64,000 nt of DNA, from positions 512,876-576,875 of the forward strand of contig OX638380.1 in the NCBI GenBank assembly GCA_951813855.1. The letters are read 5' to 3'. The DNA comes from an uncultured Verrucomicrobiae bacterium. Lineage in GTDB: Bacteria; Verrucomicrobiota; Verrucomicrobiia; Limisphaerales; AAA164-E04. Each line of letters opens with the position of its first letter. The stretch's first letter is position 1. Made by a program: the position numbers and the translations under genes. The notes beneath the pieces were generated by a model. That model was not told the DNA's origin, did no database searches, and saw only the letters and a program-made list of their open reading frames with translations. Positions 57,071 through 64,000 of the stretch are shown here, one piece after another.

Positions 57071-58849
57071 ATGACCCACCAATACATTTTTCGTTCGCTA
57101 ATTTGGCCGGTAATTTTGTCGCTGGGGATCGTTTCGAGCCTTTCGCCGACCGCCGCCGATCGACCTCCCAACGTTATCGTAATCCTGACCGACGATCAGG
57201 GATGGGGCGATCTGAGCGTCAACGGCAATAACGACCTACGCACCCCCCATCTGGACTCGCTCGCCAAGGACGGAGCTCGATTCGACCGCTTTTTCGTCAG
57301 CCCCGTCTGTTCGCCTACCCGAGCCGAATTCCTCACGGGCCGCTACCACCTGCGCGGCGGCGTCTACAGCACATCGGCGGGCGGCGAACGACTCGACCTG
57401 GGCGTCGCCACCATCGCCGACACTTTTCGCCAAGCCGGTTACGCCACCGCCGCGATCGGAAAATGGCACAACGGCATGCAATACCCGTATCATCCCAACG
57501 GCCGGGGATTCGACGAATTCTACGGCTTCTGCTCGGGACATTGGGGCCATTACTACGACCCGCTCCTGGAGCACAACGGCCGCCTCGTTCGCGGCCAGGG
57601 TTATGTCAGCGACGATTTCACCAATCACGCCGTCAAATTCATTCGCGAACATCGCGAGAGCCCTTTTTTCGTCTACCTGGCTTACAACACGCCTCATTCG
57701 CCCATGCAGGTGCCCGAAAGTTTTTGGCAACCGTTTGTGGACCGGGAACTGACGATGAAGCATCGCTTCAGCGGACGCGAAAATTTGAACCATACCCGGG
57801 CGGCTCTCGCCATGTGCGAAAATATCGATTGGAACGTCGGGCGCATACTCCGGCAACTGGAAGATTCGAAACTGGCCGACGACACCATCGTCGTCTTTTT
57901 CTGCGACAACGGCCCCAACGGCAGCCGTTGGAACGGAGACATGAAAGGCCGCAAGGGTTCCACCGACGAGGGAGGAGTGCGCAGCCCCCTTTTCATCCGC
58001 TGGCCGGACCGAATCGCGGCCGGGAAAACAGTTCGACAAATCAGTGCCGCCATCGATCTGCTGCCGACCCTCGCCGATTTAGCCGGCATCCCTACGGCCT
58101 CTACTCTTCCGTTGGACGGAGTCAGCCTCAAGCCGCTCCTGTTAGCTTCGCCGGCTTCCTGGCCGGACCGCTTGATCTTTTCGCATTGGCGAAATCGCAC
58201 GAGCGTGCGGTCTCAGCGATTCCGGCTCGATCACCAACAAGCGCTTTTCGACATGATTAATGACCCCGGGCAACGCAACGACGTCCGAGCGGCGCACCCG
58301 GAAATTCATCGCCATTTAACCGAAGCCGCCGATCGGTGGAATCGGAACCTCGGCCCCGAAGAACCGCGAACGAAACGTCCCTTTACGATAGGCGACGCCA
58401 CATACCGATTCACCCAATTGCCGGCGCGAGACGCCACGGCCCTCGGCGAGATCGAACGCTCCAGCCGCCATCCCAACTGTTCCTACTTCACAAATTGGCG
58501 AAGCGAAAAGGATTACCTCTACTGGGATGTCGAAGTGCTCCACGCCGGCGAATACGCGGTCGACGTCTATTACGCCTGCGCCGCGGACGACGTGGGGGTC
58601 GAACTAGCCCTAAGCCTGAAGGACGCCCGGATTCAAGGAACGGTCGCCGTGGCCAACGATCCTCCCACAATAGGCGCCGAACGGGACTTGTCGCCACGCA
58701 CCGAATCCCTCGTCAAAGACTTTCGTCCCCTCCGGTTAGGCACCATCGAACTTTCGCCCGGCCTGGGCCGGTTAAAATTGGAAGCCGTCAATATCCCCGG
58801 CGACCAAGCGATCGATTTTCGACTGTTGATGCTGACCCGAAATCCCTGA
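57071..58849 (+). CDS. Arylsulfatase-type sulfatase, secreted
   Basis: The 592-residue protein has a signal peptide (LIWPVILSLGIVSSLSPTAA). The alkaline-phosphatase-fold sulfatase domain has metal site NVIVILTDDQGWGDLSV, the maturation motif Cys80-Ser-Pro-Thr-Arg84 (formylglycine precursor), GKWHNGMQYPYHPNGRGFDEF and DTIVVFFCDNGPNGS. About 150 residues after the sulfatase core form a beta-rich C-terminal domain (YLYWDVEVLHAGEYAVDVYYACA) resembling a carbohydrate-binding module. It probably removes sulfate from polysaccharides outside the cytoplasm. No maturase gene is adjacent. Confidence 0.88.
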   Translation: MTHQYIFRSLIWPVILSLGIVSSLSPTAADRPPNVIVILTDDQGWGDLSVNGNNDLRTPHLDSLAKDGARFDRFFVSPVCSPTRAEFLTGRYHLRGGVYSTSAGGERLDLGVATIADTFRQAGYATAAIGKWHNGMQYPYHPNGRGFDEFYGFCSGHWGHYYDPLLEHNGRLVRGQGYVSDDFTNHAVKFIREHRESPFFVYLAYNTPHSPMQVPESFWQPFVDRELTMKHRFSGRENLNHTRAALAMCENIDWNVGRILRQLEDSKLADDTIVVFFCDNGPNGSRWNGDMKGRKGSTDEGGVRSPLFIRWPDRIAAGKTVRQISAAIDLLPTLADLAGIPTASTLPLDGVSLKPLLLASPASWPDRLIFSHWRNRTSVRSQRFRLDHQQALFDMINDPGQRNDVRAAHPEIHRHLTEAADRWNRNLGPEEPRTKRPFTIGDATYRFTQLPARDATALGEIERSSRHPNCSYFTNWRSEKDYLYWDVEVLHAGEYAVDVYYACAADDVGVELALSLKDARIQGTVAVANDPPTIGAERDLSPRTESLVKDFRPLRLGTIELSPGLGRLKLEAVNIPGDQAIDFRLLMLTRNP

Positions 58850-58995
58850 CAGTCAGGTCTTTACTCTCCCCTTCGTCCATCCCGGCAATCCGAACCGTAC
58901 GATTTCGTTTGGGCTTGTCGGCTAGTCGGAACTTTAACGGGGTTTAAACTAGAAAAAACTCAGTTTAAAAGGGATTTTTTCGTTTTTTTGCAATT

Positions 58996-60771
58996 TCAAC
59001 CTGCCACATACATGACAACATTTTTTGGCGGTTCAATTTCGAGAAGCTCAAACACCTTTTTTTGAATAGCGGTAGGTTTGGTCGTCATGGTGAATGGGTG
59101 GTCTGGATTGGAAGGCAGTGTTACCCAATGGAGATTTAGGGTGCCCAAATCATTTAACAGAGTTCTCATGCTGTGAATTGGCCTTCCGTCCGGAGCACGC
59201 TTTAGTTGGGTTTTTTCCCGACAACTATCGGAGACTTTGGCGTTGGGCACTGGTGAGGTACGTTTGGCTCGAGCGCTTTCGGGATCATCGTCTTGAAAGA
59301 GGAGCGGAGCCAGACGTTGGCGCATGTGCCATTCGACATACCAAGCCAGCATGCAAAGGAAAACGTGTCCCCGAACATGTGGCTCGGTGCCGACGTAAAT
59401 CGGACGGATTTGAAGACTGGTAATCTTGAGAGCCCGAAACGCTTGCTCCACCCGGGAGAGACTTTTGTAAGCTTCAACCGCCTTATGGCTGCTCAAGTCT
59501 TCTGGTTGGAGACTCGTACGAACCACATAAAGGCCATCCAATCGAGCCTCCTCGGCAATACTTTGCTCGTTACGAGCCCAGCTCAGGTTTCGATCGGTAA
59601 CGGTGACCAGGAAGTGTTTTTCGACCCGACGCCGATTCGCCTCCCGGCCGAGGCGATGAAAGATCCGGTCGCGGCCTCGGAGCCGTGAACCCGGCTGCCG
59701 TATGAGGCGAGCGATTTTTTCCAGGATCTTTTCGGTATCCCGAAGGAGGTCTTCACGCTTGCGAACTCGTTCGGCTTGGAGGCGAGGATTGAGACAGACG
59801 ATCAAACGCTCTGACGGATAATCGGGACTGGTGATTTCAACCACTTCGTCGGCCTTGATCTGAGTCGGAGAAAGAGCGGCCGGCTGATTCGGAGCTTCGC
59901 GGAGCAATTGACGAATATCGGAGGATTTAAAGGCCGAAATCCAGTCCAAGCCCAAAGGTTGGAGTTCGTCACGAATCCGGGCGGTGGTAATCATGCCCCG
60001 ATCGCCGACCATGGCTACCTGCCGCAGGTTGAATCGGCGGCGAATTTTATCGATCTGCCGTTTGAGCGTCATGGGATCACTGGTGTTCCCAGCGAAGACT
60101 TCGACGGCTACGGGACAGCCATCGGTGGCACATAACAAACCATAAGTGATTTGCTTTTTCCCTTTCTTGCCGTCGCGGTTATGGCCGAAAGCCGCTAAAG
60201 AACAGGAACGGCCCTCGACATAACTGGAAGAGACGTCATAAAGAATCATGGTGTGGTCGCCGAGATGACGTTTGGCGAGGCTTCGCTCGATCCAGGACTG
60301 ACGCTTCACCAGCCAGTCCATCATGGCTAACATTTCCGGTTCGGTTACCTGCCCCAGAGACATCACGGTGTTCAGGCTGGAGACGGCGGTTTCGGGAGAC
60401 AGAGACCGGGCGGTCGTCAACTTGGAGCAGGGTTGCACCATCCGGGCGACGATCGCCGCCAACGCCAGATCCCGTCGGCGATCGGCCTTGTAAGCGAGAA
60501 TCCGTTCCAGCCCGAGCTTTCGAGCGAACCCCAGAACAGCGTTGACATTCCCGTGGGGCAAAGATCGTTGGATGATGACCGCCTTGTCGAAGTCGTTGAC
60601 GACAATTCCTCCCTTGATCAAAGACTTGAGGCCGTCAATCAAGACGGGCGGAAGTTTGGAAAGATTGGCGATCGTGCGCCGCACGATCTTCGCTCCATCG
60701 CGTCGCGCTTCCCGAAGGAGAATGGCCGGAGGAGAACTTCGATTGGGGATAGTCTCAATATGGAGAGACAT
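58996..60771 (-). CDS. IS1634-family transposase
   Basis: The 591-residue DDE transposase has YDVSSSYVEG (first Asp), a long insertion, VAMVGDRGMITTARI (second Asp), then LYVVRTSLQPEDLSSHKAVEAYK and VEQAFRALKITSLQIRPIYV, which include the third acidic residue region, as in the IS1634 group of the IS4 superfamily. The frame is full length. Terminal inverted repeats could not be fixed in the flanking AT-rich DNA, so the element boundaries are open. Confidence 0.85.
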   Translation of the reverse strand: MSLHIETIPNRSSPPAILLREARRDGAKIVRRTIANLSKLPPVLIDGLKSLIKGGIVVNDFDKAVIIQRSLPHGNVNAVLGFARKLGLERILAYKADRRRDLALAAIVARMVQPCSKLTTARSLSPETAVSSLNTVMSLGQVTEPEMLAMMDWLVKRQSWIERSLAKRHLGDHTMILYDVSSSYVEGRSCSLAAFGHNRDGKKGKKQITYGLLCATDGCPVAVEVFAGNTSDPMTLKRQIDKIRRRFNLRQVAMVGDRGMITTARIRDELQPLGLDWISAFKSSDIRQLLREAPNQPAALSPTQIKADEVVEITSPDYPSERLIVCLNPRLQAERVRKREDLLRDTEKILEKIARLIRQPGSRLRGRDRIFHRLGREANRRRVEKHFLVTVTDRNLSWARNEQSIAEEARLDGLYVVRTSLQPEDLSSHKAVEAYKSLSRVEQAFRALKITSLQIRPIYVGTEPHVRGHVFLCMLAWYVEWHMRQRLAPLLFQDDDPESARAKRTSPVPNAKVSDSCREKTQLKRAPDGRPIHSMRTLLNDLGTLNLHWVTLPSNPDHPFTMTTKPTAIQKKVFELLEIEPPKNVVMYVAG

Positions 60772-61178
60772 AACGCTTGATTTTACATGGAAGCATCAAT
60801 TTGGCATATACCCTAACATAATACTAGTGAATAGTTAAAATATCTCCGGATTTACATGGGAACAAATTGTCAGATTTCTATTAATAGTATCGCATGTAAT
60901 TCCTTGATAATCAAGGGGGTTTTTAATTTAATTCTAAAAAATGGGAGTTAGAGTTCAGGCTAGCAAGTGAGAATCCCGCTTACTGCAATGATTCGGACTC
61001 GCTCTCCAAAGGCCTCAAGGAGCATTCGTCCCAGAACGAAAGGAGAATCCGTCAGCAGCCACACTGGCCCAAGAATACCACTAATGCGGGAATGGCAATT
61101 CCTGAGAAAACTCCATCGCTCCGGGCCAGATCCTATTCGTTCCCTAGCTCCGGAAACCTAAAATCAACCTATGGTCGA
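60772..61178. other. AT-rich flank of the IS1634 copy, no gene recognised
   Basis: AT-rich from about 60,780 to 60,950, then average composition. It probably contains the transposase promoter and the insertion-sequence end. Confidence 0.4.
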
Positions 61179-63209
61179 TTACTCGATGACCGCTCGGAAA
61201 ATGGCCGAAGGAAGATTCCAGGAAATCTTGTCCGCCTGAACGTCCAGCCACTCCCCGTCCCTTCCGAGCATTTGAATGCTTACGCCGGCCATTTCCTCCG
61301 AGGAAAACTCTTCTCCAGTCGCCTTCCTTACTTCCAGTGAACCAAGGGATCCAATTAGCAGCCGAGGCCTCTTTGCCGATTGTTCGAGGAAAGCTTGGGT
61401 TGCCGCAGAGTTAGCAGTTGCGATGATCTCCCCCGATATCAAGGCGCCGCGCCGAATAAGGAATTTGGCTAATTCGACGTGGTCGTATTGCGACGCTAGA
61501 TGCAACGGCGTCTGGCCTCCTTCCGCCTTAGCGCTGATGACAGCTCCACGATTGAGCAACGCTCTACAATTATCCAAGTCTCCGTGCCTCGCAGCATAAT
61601 GCAGCGGCGTCCAGCCTATACTTGTCTTGGCATTGATATCAGCTCCGCGGTCAAGCAGCAGACGTACTATCCCTTCATTTCTGGCAGCTACCCAATGCAG
61701 CGGCATGATCCTCTCTATTATCGGATTATCGAGCTTAGCTTTGGCGTTGATATCGGCCCCACGGTCGAGTAACAGGCGAACGATTTCAAAATGTCCGCCT
61801 CCCGCAGCCAAATGCAGCGGCGAGAATCTTCCTTCCAGATCGTCGATTTCCGCTTCGAAGTTGAGCAGCAAACGGACGATTGCGGTGTGTCCTTCCGAAG
61901 CGGCCGCATGCAGTGGCGTTAAGTCTCGATTATCCCGAGCGTTGATGTCGGCTTCGTGGGCGATTAGCACGCGGACGACTTCAACATTTCCGGACCCTGC
62001 GGCCAGATGCAGCAGCGTTTTACTTTCACCATCCAACACATTAACATCTGCCCCGTGATTGAGCATCTGTAGTACGGTCCCGCTTTCGCCCTGCAGGACG
62101 GCCTTGATCAAACTGTTCCCTTCGAGATCCGTCAACCGTTCGATGATGTCGTTATAGTTTTCGACTTTCTCGGGGGCCGTGTCTCTGCCTCGATTTGCTT
62201 TATCCAGCGGCGTTTCGCCGGAATTATCTAAGACGTATAGGTCAGCACCTCGTTCGAGCAAGATGTCAACGATACCGACTTCCCCTGCCCGAGCCGCCCA
62301 ATGCAGCGGCGTTTCGCCTAAATGGTTCTTAGCATTGATATCGGCTCGGTGTCTGAGCAGCAGACTGATCATTTCTGTTTGGCCCGTCCGCACTGCCTCA
62401 AACAGCGGCGTTTCGCCGACTTGGTTCCTAGATTCGAGGTCAGCTGAAAGTCTAATAAGATTACTGACGGTTCTCTCGTTACCCCGAATTACGGCTTCGC
62501 GCAAACCGTCTCTTTCAGTGGCTGTTAAGAGTTTGATAACTGTCTCGTAGTCTGACTTTTCCTGTTTGTTAGCTCGATTCTTCCATTCATAGACAGCTGC
62601 ATCCAGCGGGGTAAGGCGCCCAAAATTATGGACGTTGACGTCGGCTCCCAAGGCAATCAGCAGGTAAACGACTTCAGCATGCCCTTCCTTGGCTGCCCAG
62701 TGCAACGGCATTTCGCCTAATCTGTTCTCAGCATTAATGTCAACGTCATGGGCGACCAACAGGTGGACGACTTCAATTTGCCCCCGCATAGCTGCATGAT
62801 GCAATGCCGTTGTGTCCCTACCGTACTTGATGTCGACGTCGGCGCCGGAGGCGATCAACTGGCTGACACTGCTTGCCTGCCCACGGGACACTGCAAGCAA
62901 TAATGGCGTATCACCTCCAAAGGCAATGGCGTTGGGGTCGGCTCCGCGGCGAAGCAGCAGATTAACGATTCCGCCGTTATGCTCGCAGGCGATATGCAAC
63001 GGCGTTACACCGTCCTCGTTCGTGGCGTTGGGGTCGGCTCCTTCATCGAGAAACTGTTCGACCACTTCCGGTCCTAATTTCTCCGCAGCATGAAACAGAT
63101 GCTCATTAAGAGACGTCAATTCTCCTATTACCCCCCCTGTCCCCAAGGCGAATGATGTCAGGCAAAGGAAAATAGATCGCTTGTACGGCAAATTGGAGCT
63201 GGGTCTCAT
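61179..63209 (-). CDS. Secreted ankyrin-repeat protein with a distinctive C-terminal domain
   Basis: The 676-residue protein has a signal peptide (SIFLCLTSFALGTGGVIG). Roughly 16 ankyrin units follow, such as DGVTPLHIACEHNGGIVNLL, LGETPLHWAARAGEVGIVDI and GQTPLHLASQYDHVELAKFL, some with a longer spacer (about residues 215-240 and 350-370). The last ~80 residues (KRPRLLIGSLGSLEVRKATG, VSIQMLGRDGEWLDVQ, SWNLPSAIFRAV) are not ankyrin and match the C-terminal domain of the broken gene at 2193-2906. Ankyrin arrays bind proteins, and the partner here is unknown. Confidence 0.85.
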   Translation of the reverse strand: MRPSSNLPYKRSIFLCLTSFALGTGGVIGELTSLNEHLFHAAEKLGPEVVEQFLDEGADPNATNEDGVTPLHIACEHNGGIVNLLLRRGADPNAIAFGGDTPLLLAVSRGQASSVSQLIASGADVDIKYGRDTTALHHAAMRGQIEVVHLLVAHDVDINAENRLGEMPLHWAAKEGHAEVVYLLIALGADVNVHNFGRLTPLDAAVYEWKNRANKQEKSDYETVIKLLTATERDGLREAVIRGNERTVSNLIRLSADLESRNQVGETPLFEAVRTGQTEMISLLLRHRADINAKNHLGETPLHWAARAGEVGIVDILLERGADLYVLDNSGETPLDKANRGRDTAPEKVENYNDIIERLTDLEGNSLIKAVLQGESGTVLQMLNHGADVNVLDGESKTLLHLAAGSGNVEVVRVLIAHEADINARDNRDLTPLHAAASEGHTAIVRLLLNFEAEIDDLEGRFSPLHLAAGGGHFEIVRLLLDRGADINAKAKLDNPIIERIMPLHWVAARNEGIVRLLLDRGADINAKTSIGWTPLHYAARHGDLDNCRALLNRGAVISAKAEGGQTPLHLASQYDHVELAKFLIRRGALISGEIIATANSAATQAFLEQSAKRPRLLIGSLGSLEVRKATGEEFSSEEMAGVSIQMLGRDGEWLDVQADKISWNLPSAIFRAVIE

Positions 63210-63884
63210 GGCAATATTACAATTTGATTACAGACAGGACTCGGACAAGAGAGAGGTCAAGCAAGATCCATGCCAAATATTAGAGCAGGTTTGCAAAGCC
63301 ATCCGCATTTCCAGATTCAGTCCCAAGTAGTGGTGTAACTAACCCTTCGGCAGAGCAGCCCGGTTCGGGTTCCTCGGCAGAGTCTAGATCACCACGACCG
63401 CCATCCCGATTCACCTCGGGATTTCGAGGCAGCATACTGAGATCAAGGTCAAAGACAAAACCTTTTTTCCGTGGGCCGAAACTCCCCTTGCGGGTTTCAT
63501 GCGTAACGACCTGCGGCCGCGGCACTCGTTCTGTTCAGAGCCCGCCTATGGCCCTTACACCGCGTTTCCTTGGATGGGTCAAGATAGCGACTCGGCAGAG
63601 GTCAGGAGAGCTACTCTGGGAGCTTTTCGCCCGCGATCTGACAGGTCCATCCAAGTCCGGATCGCATGCCCCCCAATAGGGTGACACTTCGGTGCGTGGC
63701 AGTGGCCAACTCCGCAAAGCACCCCATAGCCCTTGACGTTACTAGTAAAAAGCTACTTGGAAACACGCCTTCCCAGGAAAGAAACCTGCGAGTGCGAACC
63801 ATCTCAGCTCCTCTCCGTTTGACGGGCCACCCTCGCTAGCGGCGTACGGTCAAGCACCGACAACGATTTGTCGGATCGTCCCGG
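63210..63884. other. Intergenic region without a supportable gene
   Basis: No frame shows recognisable features. The transposon terminus begins at 63,885. Confidence 0.45.
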
Positions 63885-64000
63885 TGTTATTTACCACATT
63901 ATATCGTGCAAAATTTTCCACATTGATCCAGACTCCTTGAAAAGAAAGAGGTCGCTGAATCTAACGCAAGCTGAAAATGACCATGGCGGCGATAAAGAAC
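63885..64000 (-). mobile_element. Right end of a further transposon copy, continuing beyond the window
   Basis: Position 63,885 starts TGTTATTTACCACATTATAT, followed by TTTTCCACATTGATCC. Read from the edge inward on the minus strand, the ~115 bp match the last ~115 bp of the complete element closely, including GTTCTTTATCGCCGCCATGG and ATTCAGCGACCTCT. The copy is inverted relative to the complete one. Confidence 0.75.

Noticed and set aside
58925..60960. Search for terminal inverted repeats of the IS1634 copy
   Set aside because: Short AT-rich similarities (ACTAG, TTTAA) on both sides were not better than chance, so no boundary is claimed.

Overview
The window looks like a chromosomal segment of a member of the PVC superphylum, most likely Verrucomicrobiota. 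The indicators are a large membrane-bound dehydrogenase-type protein carrying HEAT repeats and cytochrome c, a leucine-rich-repeat/double cytochrome c fusion, a DUF1080 protein, a formylglycine-type sulfatase, a pseudopilin with the characteristic [16 protein letters not shown] helix, and a GyrA-like/ParE topoisomerase pair. The assignment rests on gene content only. Coding DNA is fairly GC-rich, with many ATGA/GTGA stop-start overlaps.

Layout. 1-988: amino-acid N-acetyltransferase gene (argA type), minus strand, running off the left edge. 1.0-8.9 kb: an accessory, gene-poor region holding a nonsense-interrupted ankyrin lipoprotein, three dispersed copies of an ~80 bp repeat, a candidate structured RNA, an intact AAA ATPase gene with a decayed tandem copy, and two internally deleted transposons. 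8.9-27.7 kb: ordinary core DNA (RodZ-like HTH protein, response regulator/phosphatase, flippase and glycosyltransferase, M20 deacetylase, YchF, SPFH/NfeD pair, outer-membrane and LRR proteins, LarA-like protein, HemC, LRR-cytochrome, L13/S9, SDR and membrane-bound dehydrogenase). 28.0-30.5 kb: an orphan adenine DNA methyltransferase. 31.1-37.0 kb: a serine protease with a catalytically dead paralogue, a pseudopilin, a lipoprotein and a DUF1080 protein. 37.0-39.7 kb: no supportable genes, ending in an AT-rich stretch. 39,687-43,814: a complete four-gene transposon. 44.1-58.8 kb: core DNA (BASS transporter, topoisomerase pair, PyrH, Frr, FtsB-like protein, MurJ, FolA, ThyA, thioesterase, sulfatase). 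59.0-60.8 kb: an IS1634-type transposase. 61.2-63.2 kb: a long ankyrin-repeat protein. 63,885 to the edge: the terminus of another copy of the four-gene transposon.

The most notable feature is the transposon family. The complete copy encodes a Cys/His-rich small protein, a DD(35)E transposase, an ExeA/TniB-like AAA ATPase and a CHC2/Toprim primase-like protein between ends starting 5'-TGTTA. Two derivatives (1,447-~1,897 and 7,175-7,847) keep both ends and only the 3' part of the Toprim gene, so they look like MITE-type deletion products with different breakpoints. A fourth copy starts at the right edge. Other points of interest are a 160-nt RNA candidate resembling HEARO/omega RNA with no nuclease gene beside it, a C-terminal domain shared by the two ankyrin proteins near opposite ends of the window, and the protease/pseudoprotease pair. 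No tRNA, rRNA or CRISPR array was recognised.
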